Of a stretch of 64,000 nt of DNA, positions 11,028-22,897 are shown piece by piece. The DNA is from Cyathus striatus. Its lineage: Eukaryota; Basidiomycota; Agaricomycetes; Agaricales; Nidulariaceae. Every line of letters begins with the position of its first letter. The stretch's first letter is position 1. Both the position numbers and the translations under genes were made by a program. The notes below the pieces were generated by a model, which saw only the letters and a program-made list of their open reading frames with translations, searched no databases and was not told the origin of the DNA. The stretch spans positions 372,001-436,000 of the forward strand of contig JAOVFP010000022.1 in assembly GCA_025738555.1 (NCBI GenBank), read 5' to 3'.

Positions 11028-14000
11028 CACGGTTCCTTCCTTAATGTATCCTTCAGGCCACACGGCCCGCACCCATCATCGAGACGGTCAAGCACCAATG
11101 ATCAGGCTTCTATTACTAAAACCAGCTTTATCGCTCTCTCGAATGGCCTATGTGGGATAAGATAATGGGTGTGTACAAATAATCAAACCTAAGAGGCTAA
11201 ACTCGCGCGAGTGTTAAGGCTGGTTTAAGAGTCTACATAATGACCTTAAACACCATCAGTAAATCTGACATCGCATTATTTTGATCTTTTGATGTCTTTC
11301 AAAGTCCGAAGCAACGCTAACGACATCAAAGACAACAACGTAACGTGACTTCCTAACGATAGGTCATTTGCGATCAACGTCGCGCTAAGCTTTGCAACGC
11401 TGAAATCATATTTCGAAGCCGTCGAAAAGACGCAGAAAGTCACTACCAGTATCTTTCAAAGCAATATTGTCTTCTGAAATAAAATACTGAAGATAACTGG
11501 ATATTCTGAAAGTACCCATAAACTACCATAATTTTCGTGCAATGTGGATACAAAATCGTTGAATTTAGTAATTATATTGTAAATTTGCAATAACACTATG
11601 GAAATACATATAGTCTATACAGTAACTATGAATGCAGAGCGCATTCACCTACTTCGTTCATATATAATCTAACTTCACCTCTCCTTTCTTTCGTTTCGCC
11701 TACAGAGGCACTAGTGCAGGCAGAATCTTCACTATTAACCCCCAGGTTTTAAGGCAAGCAGCATTCTATAAGCCCAGAAGAACGTCAGCGTAAATATCTC
11801 AGGTAAAGGACATAAAACGCACATTACTCAGCACGCTACAGATAGGGGAGTTACTAACGCAAGCACGAGCATGAGGATCTATCATCGACACCATATCTAC
11901 AGCTATTGGGATGTCGCGTGCACGGAGGCAGAGGCAATGAAGGCCGCAGCAGTTGCAATCGAAAGATACATACTTTAGAAAGCAGTGTTGAACAGCAAAC
12001 CTAGATGGTTAGTTACGATACCACGGTGACATGGGACTGGAATTTACCACCGTCAGGGAACATTAAACAAATCCCAACCCAAAATCGGATTCCCCATCCT
12101 CACGAGTCACTAATATGGGGAAATGAGATGTCACTGGCGATATAACTGGTTTCGAAGTAGCCAATCTACGTAATGTAAACGTGCATTAGCTGGCAAGAAC
12201 AACCATTAACATGTGAGGTTACTTACACCACCTAGAAGCCCGTCTAAAGATAAGTGATACTATGACATTGACTATTGCTGTAATATATGCTGTGTTCGAT
12301 TTGAGGTCCTCACTCGCTGGAATAACGTACTGGGGGCATGGCAAACATTTGGTAGTGGAAGTGGATGAGGAGTGACTAGTGAAAGTTGAAAGTTAGGATG
12401 CGTTGGAATGCCCCAACAAAGTCCAGGGGTAAACTCCGATTCGGAGTATTGGAACATATGGTGTGATTTCGGTTACACGAGTCCGGACTCCTTCCGTTCA
12501 ACGTCTCGATGTCTCGACTCTCGACATCAAATGGCAACTATGATCAAGACTTGACCAGGTCCTTCGAGCTTCAATTTCGTCAGTCCTTGTGGTGACAAGG
12601 GAAAGTGTTGAGAGATGGGTCGTTGAACTACACTAAACAGTGGACTTGACAGGTCTTACTATAGAGTAGTGCGCAGCGAGCGCGATGCTGCGTCAGACGG
12701 CATTAATATTTGGGGACGGGAGGTCAGTAAGAGTAAAGAGGCGGGCACAGCCCATGTAATAGAGCGTGGTGATGACGAAGAATAGTGCTGTAGGAATTAT
12801 ACTTACAGTTGAACGTTAACCTCGATACAATCTCCTGTGTGTCTGTACTACATACAGTAGTCCCCCATATCGAAGTTTGTCTCGTGAAAGTAACCTTGTG
12901 GGTGCGAAGATGGTCCAGGAAGTCGGGTATCTGGTCTCGAATGCAAATTAGCAAGTCCCCCAAAGTGAAAAGTTTGTAGTGGAAGCAAAAGCATTGAAAG
13001 ATACATAAAAGCGAACGTCGGGACATGAAATGACGCGAAAGGTGAAGACAAGCCGGGGTTTGAGAGTAAATGTCACGTGGAAAAGCTAAAGTGATGAAAG
13101 ATCAAAATAATGCGTTGTCAGATTTACTGATGACGATATTTCTGCTGAAGGCCGTTCAAGTTCGCTATTTCTATGTCATGAAGTTTATTGGTTTCTGTGA
13201 CAGGAATTGTGTAAGGTGAAGCGAACACCGGAAACCTATAATAATAGAGTAATACACATGCCACTGTGACATGTGCAGGAGTCGTTGCCAGATGGTAATC
13301 ATTCTGAGTCTCGTGAACACAGTTTGCTGTCACTCGGAAGTTAGATGTAGCACTTACAACAGTGGGGTAGTGCATATTATATCTTATCAAGCATTCCAGC
13401 TCAGTGACTTACCAGGTTCAATGCCCCGGCGCAGTGTGCCTTAATGGACTGTGCTTTGCTGATTCTTACAACCGTGAAATCTCCGTGCTCTTTCTCATCT
13501 CCTATGATTGCGGAGGATTAAGCTTAAGTTCCGGGATAGAAATCGTAAATGAATTGATTCTCTTGTACCTTGATCATATACATTTCGCCAAGCCAGCGCA
13601 AATCCCAAATATCTTGCTAGTTATTATTCTGCTCGCTGATTAATGCTAGGTTTTGCTGATCCTTATATGTAATTCGAACTCAGGATTTTTCGCAGTTATG
13701 AAACGCACCGGAGTGCCCGAGTTGACCGAGTGTCAAGTTGTGGCGGTATACACGACGATCTTACAGTCGAGTTTCATCCAAACTGCTGTGACTGCGATTT
13801 TGTAGTCTATCTCTTTCCATCCACTACAAAGCAAGGAGTTTAAATTCGTGCACCATTCCAATAACAAATGAACAGTTACAGTTGCACTGCGTGCGTCAAC
13901 CAATATATGTAGGTTCGATGCTTGCCAGCCTCATGGATCGTCGGGAACCGCTGTATCTTCCATATATCATCTCGACCCTTACTATGTATACGTAGGGGAA

Positions 14001-14648
14001 ATTCCTCTAGTGCTTTCTTCTTACATGTTTATTAAAGAGAATCCAATATCGAGCCAAGTGATTTGTTCTGTTTTAAATGAGGGCTGTGTCCAATTATAGC
14101 CGAAGCATGTTTCTATTACTCGGCAGTTCCTGCACAGTTGTGAGAATCACAGCATGGAGCGTCTAGCGACGATTCTCACGGGGCTTCACAGGGAAGAAAA
14201 TCCTAAAACCTGAAAATCATATCTATTCTTTTCTCAGGTTATTGATCTCGGAATTGCCATGGACCGTAAAATTCTCCGTAACGTATTTTCTAACAGCTCA
14301 TTAATTCTACCTGATGTCCACATGCAATCTGAAAATGTGTTATGAGCGGAAGGTGTGATTAGGGTACAATATTCATCAACGCCAGACTCTCGGACTACAC
14401 ACATACTGCGGAGCGCTGTGTACAGAGAACATTGTTTGTGGATTATGTATGCACCGCTACTGTCAACGCTTACAGGCACACCGGTGATAACAATATCTTT
14501 CAAGTTTCATGACAGCGCAGTAACACCTCAGGTCTCAGGTCTCAGGGACAAGAAGCACAAATTCCTTTAATCTCTCCGGAGTCGCAACGAGCTTCGTAAG
14601 ACTATAAAATGTATGGCTCATATGTCTGGATGATCATTCCAACATACA
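11028..14648. other. Long gene-poor stretch
   Basis: 3.6 kb without a gene I can support. Short open frames near 12272-12457 and 12724-13643 give peptides with no recognised motif. No strong inverted or tandem repeats were noticed. Sequence just upstream of 14649 should include the promoter of the first peroxygenase gene. Confidence 0.4.
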
Positions 14649-16005
14649 ATGACTCGCCTTCTAAAGCTTTCTGCTATCATCGCTCTGGCCAGTGCTGCCA
14701 TCGGCTTTCCGCAGTACGCTTCTTTGGCGGGTCTTTCTGAGCGCGAGCTCGATGCCATCATTCCTACTTTGCAAGCGCGGAAGGCTACTCCTCCTCCTCC
14801 CCCGTTGAGCGATACATCTTCCAAGCTGGTAAACGACAAGAAACATCCTTGGAAACCCCTAAGGCCAGATGACATACGAGGCCCTTGCCCCGGCTTGAAC
14901 ACCCTTGCTTCTCATGGAGTAAGTAGTTTGCCGACGAGTACTCGGGAATGATGCGTGCTAACAATAACCTATAGTGGCTTCCTCGATCAGGCGTTGCCAC
15001 CCCAGCACAAATTATCGAAGCTTCTCAAGAAGGTTTGTATTTGTAATATATTTGTGAAACACGTATGCTAAATTCTTGCCAGGCTTTAACATGGGAAATG
15101 ATTTGGCCGTCTTCGTTACTTACGCAGCGATGCTCGTCGACGGAAATCAGATTACCAACCTACTGAGCATCGGCGGGAAGACACCATCAACTGGCCCTGA
15201 TCCTCCGCAACCGGCTATCGTCGGCGGTTTGAATACCCATGCAGTATTTGAAGGTCAGTAAAATGTATCAACTACTGTGTATTCAGCTTACTGATATTCG
15301 CATATATAGGCGACGCTAGTATGACTCGTGGCGATGCCTTCTTCGGTGACAATCATAGTTTCAACGAGACACTTTTCGATCAGGTATGACACATCCCATA
15401 TTTAAATGCAAATAACCATTTCTAACATCTTATCCAAATCCTATCAGCTCGAGGATTTCAGCAACCGTTTTGGAGGAGGAAACTACAACCTAACTGCAGC
15501 CCAAGAGCTGCGCTGGCAACGCATCCAGCAGTCAATCGCCACCAATCCCCAGTTCTCCCTGCTCTCGCCTCGCTACTTCACTGTATACGCAGAGTCAGTG
15601 TTCCCGATGGTCTTCTTCGTTGATGGCAGGAAATCAGATATGCGTTTGGACATGATCACCGCACGTGGTTTCTTCCAAAACAATCAAATGCCCACTGGGT
15701 TCTTCCGAGCAAACAGATCCATTACTCTCGATGTCATTGGAAATGGTATCGACGCGATTTTCGAGGCTCATCCCATTCAGCCTGGAAAGAATGAAGGACT
15801 GGGGAATTACGTTGTCGACCCAACTTCGGCCAATTTTACTCAATTTTGCTTGCTTTATACCAACTTCGTCAACCAAACCGTTCGCTCCTTATATCCCAAC
15901 CCCAAAGGTGCTCTGCTTAGTGCCTTGAACCAAAACTTGGACAATTTCTTCAGCCCACTTAAAGGGTCTGATTGTACACAGGTGTTCCCTTACGGAAAGC
16001 CTTGA
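14649..16005 (+). CDS. Unspecific peroxygenase (long, group II type)
   Basis: A secreted heme-thiolate peroxidase (Peroxidase_2/chloroperoxidase family) that transfers oxygen from H2O2 to unactivated substrates. Five exons, 14649-14918, 14975-15032, 15083-15253, 15310-15383 and 15448-16005, join to 376 residues. Residues 1-19 form a hydrophobic signal peptide. The proximal ligand lies in RGPCPGLNTLASHG, Cys80. The Mg-site and distal motif EGDAS is at 166-170. The acid-base pair is Arg233 and Glu240 in SPRYFTVYAE. The spacings Cys to Glu (86), Cys to Arg (153) and Cys to Glu (160) equal those of the Agrocybe aegerita enzyme (36, 122, 189, 196). Cys325 and Cys367 probably form the C-terminal disulfide. 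Several N-x-S/T sites are present. All motifs are intact, so an active enzyme is expected. A tandem paralogue begins 2 kb downstream in the same orientation. Confidence 0.95.
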
Positions 16006-16407
16006 AATTTGGAAATATTTCATTTCGAACCTCAGGTCAAGATAATAATGTCGTCTTTCGTTTAATTACAATTTTTGCTAGTAGTGGAATGGACTTGGTG
16101 AAATACTTAACATGCAACGTACGTCGCTTCGCGACGCACGTTAAAGTGCAAGCTTGACGAATCCTAGTTTTAGTTACATCCTTTTTATACACACTAAGTT
16201 AACTTGTTACATTATATTTTAATTTTTAGTTGTCACTATTTCCAGCTTGAATTTATTTGAACAGAATTTAATCAGTAGTATACTTTTTTGTCTTCAATAT
16301 TATTCTTATGATTAACTTTTGCTTCATTTTTACATTAAAAAGCTGGTATAAGGTACTCATTTTGAGCTGATTAAAGTGAAAAAATCAAACTATTGACAAT
16401 GAGCAGA
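16006..16407. other. Peroxygenase 3' flank with short palindrome
   Basis: Contains the hairpin-forming AACGTACGTCGC-TTC-GCGACGCACGTT at about 16118-16144 (11 of 12 pairs), followed by AT-rich sequence. No gene is seen. The palindrome could be a short foldback insertion or a structured 3'-flank element. Confidence 0.45.
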
Positions 16408-17146
16408 GAGTGGATGACTTCCCGCAGCGTTTAGAAACCCAGATTAAAATTTCTAAACACCTTAAGCGACATTTGCCGTGTTGCCGCTGTCCAAATCGGC
16501 TCAACCTGACAGCTGATCTTAAAATTCACGTCTTTCTAGTTCAAAATCTGGAAGAGGCCCCCCCCCCTCTTCCAGTTGTAAACAGCTATTCTAAACACAT
16601 TTTTCAGCTCCGATGTCAAATGTCCCTGCAGGGACTGTTCATCTCAAGATTCTCAACAGTCTACTCCCGCACTCCCTCTTGCCTTTCACTCCTTTCGCCA
16701 GGTGAATAATCGTGATTCTCTGGCTTTTATGCTGATTTTCTGCTCAAACAACAAGTCTGTTCATATAGCATTGCTGAAAACACTAGAGTTGACTGAGAGT
16801 ACGACTAAAGCTGCTTTAAAGTTCGAATTAATACACCCATTACTAAGTTTAACTAGTCAAAGAAATGTATAGAATTAACATATATATATGCATGACTTAA
16901 TTGGCGAAGTATCTTGAAGGCATTGTTACAGTAGCGCCTGTAATCGACACAATTGCTAGAAGGGAGCGATAAGGATAAGATAAGATAAGATAAAGATAGT
17001 AATGATGCATTTTATAATTGATGTTCAAACATTTGAGAGAAAGTGCACCATGGTTAGAAATGTAGAGCTAAATTAGCCGAACGCCGCTCGCTTAACGTTT
17101 AGATAAATAATCTGTAATTCTAAACCCAGCGGGAAGTCATCCAGTG
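16408..17146. mobile_element. Non-autonomous TIR element, family 1
   Basis: The ends are inverted copies. The right end read inward is CACTGGATGACTTCCCGCTG, and the left end reads GAGTGGATGACTTCCCGCAG, so about 28 bases match. An internal hairpin CTGGAAGAGG-polyC-CTCTTCCAG lies at about 16546-16575. A second element with the same terminus and the same kind of poly-C hairpin lies at 55293-56096. No transposase is encoded. A target duplication is not obvious. Confidence 0.6.
16967..16998 (+). repeat. GATAA microsatellite
   Basis: Short tandem run of GATAA/AAGATA units within the TIR element. It may be slippage. Confidence 0.7.
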
Positions 17147-17159
17147 TACTTATACGAGC

Positions 17160-17262
17160 GCGACGCACAAATTCAAGCGTGGCGGATAAATCCGAGCGTG
17201 GCTGGCAAATCTGATGAGCGTTTCGGACAAATCCGAGCATGGCGGCAAAATCCGTACGTGCA
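17160..17262 (+). repeat. Degenerate approx. 20-bp tandem repeat
   Basis: Four to five imperfect units of ACAAATCCGAGCRTGGCGG type in a row just right of the TIR element. No coding sense was seen. Confidence 0.5.
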
Positions 17263-18038
17263 TACACAGCCACTATGCATTTTCACTCGCCAACGCAGAC
17301 AAATAGGGGGAGCAAGCTCCCCCAATGATCTTTATGTTCGTACATACCAGCATTGAATATAATTATGTCGGTATGCACGTTTATGTTTATGTCAGTTTGT
17401 AATGAGAACCTAGTGACCCTACTTTTCTCGGTGCCTAGAGACTCTAAGTATTTTCGGTTCGCTGTACTTATTAAAGACGAGGGGGTAGGATGGTTATCGA
17501 CCCCATGCTCCCTGACTTCCGCTTTAGTTGACTGCCTTGAAATCATTATACTTTCCAAACTTACAGCTGAATTAATGAATTATTAGCATATGTGCTGCGG
17601 CGCTTGTGGTTGTGGGCTTTGATATATGGTGCGAGATATATTCAGTGACGTCATCTACGTGTAAACCTAAGGGTCCTACCAAACAGCAATACACAAGCGT
17701 ATACTAATCAGTATCAAAGATTTTCAATCCGCACGTCACCAACCAATCACCAACGCTACTAACTCCCATGTAAGAATATCCATTGACAGCCCCGAGTTAT
17801 AAATGCCACTCATTGATGCAATAATAATATAAAGTTGAGCAGGCTCTAACATTCTGTTGACATCGCAATGCTTTCATTATACCGAGGATGCATGTTATAA
17901 TTGCATGCTATTCATATCTGCTCCAAGGGCAATAGTTCTCTCCTGCGCTTCTTAACTCTGGTTTCGGTGGTCCTAATGCTTTCTCTTGTGTATAAAATGT
18001 TGCTCTGACTCCGGAGAACTTCATCTGAGTTGTCTACA
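17263..18038. other. Upstream region of second peroxygenase
   Basis: No gene. It should include the promoter of the second peroxygenase. The sequence just before its ATG (17985-18038) is pyrimidine-rich, as is usual for fungal leaders. Confidence 0.4.
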
Positions 18039-19341
18039 ATGTATCGAAACCTCTTGTTCTTTCTCTCAGTTGCTGCTCATATATTGCAGTCGCTATGCCT
18101 TCCTGCTTACGCACCACTTCACGGACTTTCGGATGATCATCTTAATGATATCTTGACGACTCTGCATGCTCGTGCTATCGAGCCGCCTCCTGGTCCTATA
18201 AATGACACTTCCCTGAAGCTCGTAAATGATAAAGACCATCCTTGGCAAGCCCCGAAGGCTGGTGATATTCGTGGACCGTGTCCAGGGCTCAATACACTTG
18301 CCTCTCATGGAGTATGTAATCTCATTGTTGTATTCCATAATCTCGAAAGCTCACGTTCGTTTAAGTACATCCCGAGAAACGGAATTGCTACTCCTGCTCA
18401 GCTTGTCGCTGGAGTACAAGAAGGTGCTTATATATCTCATGCTTTCAAAGTTCAGTACTTATTAAACATCGATCACTTGCGCAGGCTTCAACATGGGTTA
18501 TGACCTTGCACTATTTGTTACCTACGCTGGAATGCTCGTTGATGGCAATCTCGTTACCAACCTTTTGAGCATTGGGCACAAGACACCGCTTACAGGACAA
18601 GATCCTCCAAAGCCGGCAACTGCAGGAGGATTAGACACACATGCAGTCTTGGAAGGTATGCATGCATTTGCGTAATATTTGCTTATAGGCTTATCGGCGC
18701 TCTTTAGGTGACGTTAGTATGACAAGAGGTATAATACACTATCGGAAAGCTATTCTTTATTGCTTTATTGACGTTTTATTTATTATTCAGGAGATGCGTT
18801 TTTCGGTGATAATCATAACTTCAACGAAACTCTCTTCCAAGAGGTACTTCATTTCTTAATATTCAGTTTAATTCGTGACTTATCGTTAAATCACAGCTAT
18901 CCACTTTTGCCGACCGCTACGGTGGTGGATTCTACAACTTCTCCTCAATTGCCGAATTTAGATGGCACCGAATTCAAGAATCCCTAGCCACCAACCCCGA
19001 ATTCACATTCACCACACCACGGTACTACACCGCGTACGCTGACTGCATGTTCCCACTCCTTTTCTTCGTCGACGGTCGAGTAGGAAATGAACAATTGAGC
19101 TTAGAACACGCGCGTGGATTCTTCCAAGACGGACGCATGCCGGATGATTTCCACCGATCTAACGGGTCGAAGGGAATCGATGTGATTGGGGACGGAATCA
19201 CGAGACTTATGGCTGCTCATCCTATTAAACCGGGCCGAAACCAGGGTATTGGAAATTACGTTCTCGACACGACCAATGATGGATTGACGCCATTTTGCTC
19301 CCTTTACACGCGATTCGTCAATGAAACTGTGAGATCGTTGT

Positions 19342-19349
19342 ATCCCAAC
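19342..19349 (+). repeat. 8-bp target site duplication, left copy
   Basis: ATCCCAAC directly before the left TIR. The identical right copy is at 27093-27100. It is part of the peroxygenase coding sequence (codons for Tyr-Pro-Asn). Because a T precedes both copies, a 9-bp reading is possible. Confidence 0.93.
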
Positions 19350-19382
19350 AGGACCCCTGACATATGGGCCAAAGGTCGTTCC
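19350..19382 (+). repeat. Left terminal inverted repeat
   Basis: Thirty-three bases that match the complement of 27060-27092 at all but one position (AAAGG against AAGGG near the inner side). It ends in GGTCGTTCC, the complement of the subterminal GGAACGACC word. Confidence 0.93.
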
Positions 19383-19404
19383 AGAAATTTTCTCTTTTTC
19401 CAAA

Positions 19405-19540
19405 AGATTGTCCGTCCCAAATTTGCGAGTTTTTGTCCGGAATTGGAACGACATACCATATAAATTTTGAAATTTGTCCGGAGATCTGGGAACGTCCCCC
19501 CTTGACCCAGTTTTTGTCCGAAAAACAAGGAACGACCTCT
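19405..19540 (+). repeat. Left subterminal motif array
   Basis: Copies of a two-part word, TGTCCG followed after 6-10 bases by GGAACG(A/T)CC or a near match, start at about 19435, 19475 and 19515, spaced 40 bases apart. An isolated TGTCCG is at 19410. The words have the same orientation as those at the right end. Confidence 0.75.
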
Positions 19541-19903
19541 AATCACGCCATTTTTGTTCTGGTATTGATAGATAATGTCCTCCAGATTCTGTAAAATATT
19601 ATGGCTAGGAATGGGGCATATGATGATGCAAGCTGGATCTGTTGCAGGTACATCTTTGCTGAACCAGGCCGAAGGTTTGACCAATATTATATGATCCGAA
19701 ACTTCAGGAATATGTGATGCAACAAATTGGATAACTGAGATGGTAGGAGGAAAGTATCGTTGGAATAGCAGCAGAATAGCGAGGGATATATACCCCTCCC
19801 TGGCAGTACTATCTGAAAGCATAGACTGAGATAATAGATGATCGTCGGTGAGATCGATAATAATAGAGTCATGCGACATCGTGTCGCAAATGTTGAGCGA
19901 CAC
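19541..19903 (-). CDS. Uncharacterised open frame within the insertion
   Basis: A minus-strand frame starting at 19903 (MSLNICDTMSHDS...) gives about 120 residues of protein-like sequence, with DSIIIDLTDDHLLSQSMLSD followed by hydrophobic stretches and SVIQFVASHIPEVSDHIILV. It then runs on through the subterminal array and the left TIR without a stop, to 19304. The 19304-19540 part is transposon-end sequence and not meaningful. The peptide is not recognised. It could be the last remnant of the element's own gene or a captured host exon. Chance is possible. Confidence 0.3.
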
Positions 19904-20152
19904 TCAAGCAGGGGCTGTGAAATCAGACAGTATCTAAACGAAATACTGAAAGCCTATGGATAATCACACCACTAGTCAGTGGTATAACGAAGTGTGAGCT
20001 TTTAAATAGGACGTTAGAGAATGGAAAAATGAATAAAGGAGTCCTGAAATAAATACAAACACAACGGAGACAGGAAACGTGCAAATGCGGAAGGAAATCA
20101 AATAGAAAAGCAACAATTGAAAATAAAGTAATAGGGCCGGCAAGCGGCAGAG

Positions 20153-20873
20153 CCCACTACCTAGTAAGTTTCATCAAAAATTGTTTGCCCATATGTAATA
20201 ATAATGTGTAGCATGCAAAGTAAAAGTGGACTCACCAGTGGGGAAAGGGTTCTTATAAGTCATTATCATTGAAATTTTAATTTGTTACCAACAAAAGTAA
20301 AGTACTACTGGAGAGTTCAAATTAATTATCAGAAAATGCATATAGCAGAAAGAGTATTTATTTAATTAGTGATTACAGGGTTATTACTGGCAGGGGACTG
20401 ACAACATTACCAGTTCAACCATGTCCAACAGGAAAGTCCGTCACAAGCATTGGAGATGAAGCCAACGTGGAGCTGGCGGAACTGACAGGGGGTCAAGGAC
20501 AGCAAAAACTAGCCGGGAGAAGAAGGCTAATGGAGCGATGGACTTTGGATGTCGAGCTACGTAAAGTTTTGGATTCATCTGAGAATCAGGGATTCACCAG
20601 TCACTGACAACAATCCTAAAGCAGTTAGGAGAGTTAGACCAAGTTGGTGGCAGTAATTAGTGGGCTGCAGGCTATGGAAAAGTAAGATAATGTTACAATG
20701 TCACATGGCATTGGTTACATGAGAGAGTGTACAGTAATCAGTCACAAAATGGCATTCAAAAGCCATTAGCCAATCAGTGGGCCAGAAAGTGAGATCCCGG
20801 ACACCGATCCATAAATTGCCTTCCTAGGAAATCCAAACATCCCCATAACCCAACTACCTTAAAAGGTAGTGGG
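20153..20873. mobile_element. Repeat with CCCACTACCT termini, copy 1
   Basis: Starts CCCACTACCT and ends AGGTAGTGGG, so it has 10-bp inverted ends. It is nested in the large insertion. The last about 120 bases resemble those of the copy at 25059-26268: a CAATCAG and GAGATCCC region, ATTGCCTT and ACCTTAAAAGGTAGTGGG appear in the same order. No coding capacity was found. Confidence 0.55.
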
Positions 20874-22897
20874 AATCAGAAACTCTTCTCCAGTGTGTTA
20901 TTGAATTTTATTGCAAGTATATTTTGTTCTGGACCAAACGTTCAGTGCACTGAGACCAGTTGGTCCCTTCAACGAGCCGGAGGTGGCACTGACTGCTGGA
21001 CTTGTTACCATTCTTCAACGTAAATAAATAAATTAATAGTGACCCGCGATGATTAATAGCACATCATAGTATTATCATAGCATATACATTTCACTCTGAA
21101 ATTCGATTGGAAACTTCAAGTCGTGAAGCTACAGTGTTACCGTACAATTTTAACAGCAGAGTCGAGACTGATGTTGCTGATGCGCTTGAAATTGGCGCTG
21201 AAGTCTTGATGTTTGTTACGTAATATTGTGCAAGACCTTGCCTTGGGAAGGTGGTAGGGCAGTGTCCATTGAACCATTCCACTAACTCTAGCGCCTTCTT
21301 CCACTTGACCCGTTTGTCTCTTTCACCACGCCAGCGAAACACCCCTTTTAGCGTTCTATAGCAGTCGATGCTACACTCAAGCAGTCATGTGGAGGCATTT
21401 TCTCGGGTTGGATAAGTCCCATGACAGTGCAGGTGGGAAAAGCACGACTCTCAGCGATTACTTGCATGACTATGGTCGGCGTAGCGGTCGATGGTATGCT
21501 AAAGCACGCCAATGCCATCTACGATTTGGCCTGCGACGATAGAAGGGGTCCTCATGAAACGGCATGGGAGGGTAGTGGGTAGCCCCTGAAGAGCGTTAGC
21601 AGGTGGGATGACAATGCATTCGATTATTTTTTGGTGCGTTTTTTCATCAGGCATGCTTGGAGTAAAGCTGACCGTGCAGGTACGAAGAATGCAAACACCT
21701 ACATTAACACCCTGCGAGCTTCCTCCTTATATGGCAGTCGTTACGTTCACGTAGCCGTGTAGGATACAAGCTTTCTCCCATCAGTATTCCGACAGAGACG
21801 TTTTCATGACCTAAACCGTGCGAGCAACGTCCAGGGAATGCACGGTAACGCCATGAAGGCCAGCGCGCTATCACAAGCCGGGTAACGAAGTTTCCCTCAC
21901 ACGCCTCGGGTCTGTCCTGCGAAATGGAGTGTGGTATGAATCGGCTTGGGCAAGCAGTGGATAGCTCTTGGAGAGCGCTAGCAGGTAGAATTTTGGCTAT
22001 TGAGTGTTTGAATACTTGGTAACAAACGTGCAGACTCCAGAGTCCTTTCGTGGAACATGAGGATATAAGACTAGCGCGTAAGTGTACGTTTCTCTATGCC
22101 CTTCCCAGCTCAATCCTATATCTCGCAATATTCCAAGATATGACTCACTCATATATGCGTGCTACTTTAACGCCGGTGATATTCCATCTCGTCAGTCATG
22201 TTATACAAACATTAATAGCCTAATGAAAGGTTGCAAGCGATTCTAAGGAATTTGTCGGTCTATTTTTTCCACATTTCCTGAACATACCGTTGAACTTACT
22301 CATACCATCATGCCATCAGTAATCATTGCCGAGTAATGTTACGTTCAATATGTCATTTTCAATGTGTGATAGCAAGCTAATTATACACCAATTTATGAAA
22401 GGAATGAACCAGCATTTGGAAAGATATTTATTTAGAGAGTGGAAATCTAATCGTAAGGCATTGGAATTTCACAAACGATGAATTAGTATAATTAATAAAC
22501 TGTATGCAAATTTATAGAGCGAGCGGATTTCTACAAGACGTACAATTTACGAAACAAATTTTTGTGTTGCGTTAAGCAAATAATTCTATTTTTATTAATA
22601 AGATCAGCTGAGATTAAAAGTTCTATATTTATCCGCGGCACTGCGGGTCCGGACCCGAACACGTACAAATAAGTCGGGTATGGGTTGTAGCCGGTACTCG
22701 GCTTATCCGTGTTAATCCCTACTCAGAACGTCTTCTGCTTCACAACAAGATGTCGTTCGGTCAGCATAATCGGCGGTCAGGCCATAGGGGTTGAATCAGC
22801 ATCAGCATTAAACTATAATATTAAAGTATTCGACTGCTATATAAATTCATCTCCTACCACTCTCAGTCTCTCAGTGCCTCATTCCTTCCTGCCGAAA
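20874..22897. other. Insertion interior upstream of the cargo gene
   Basis: No gene recognised. Two blocks near 21540-21610 and 21905-21995 share GGTAGTGGGTAGCCCCTGAA/GAGCGTTAGCAGGT-type wording, so they are a degenerate direct repeat about 380 bases apart. A GC-rich patch with CGGGTCCGGACCCG lies at about 22643-22656. The cargo-gene promoter must lie toward 22897 if it is expressed. Confidence 0.4.
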
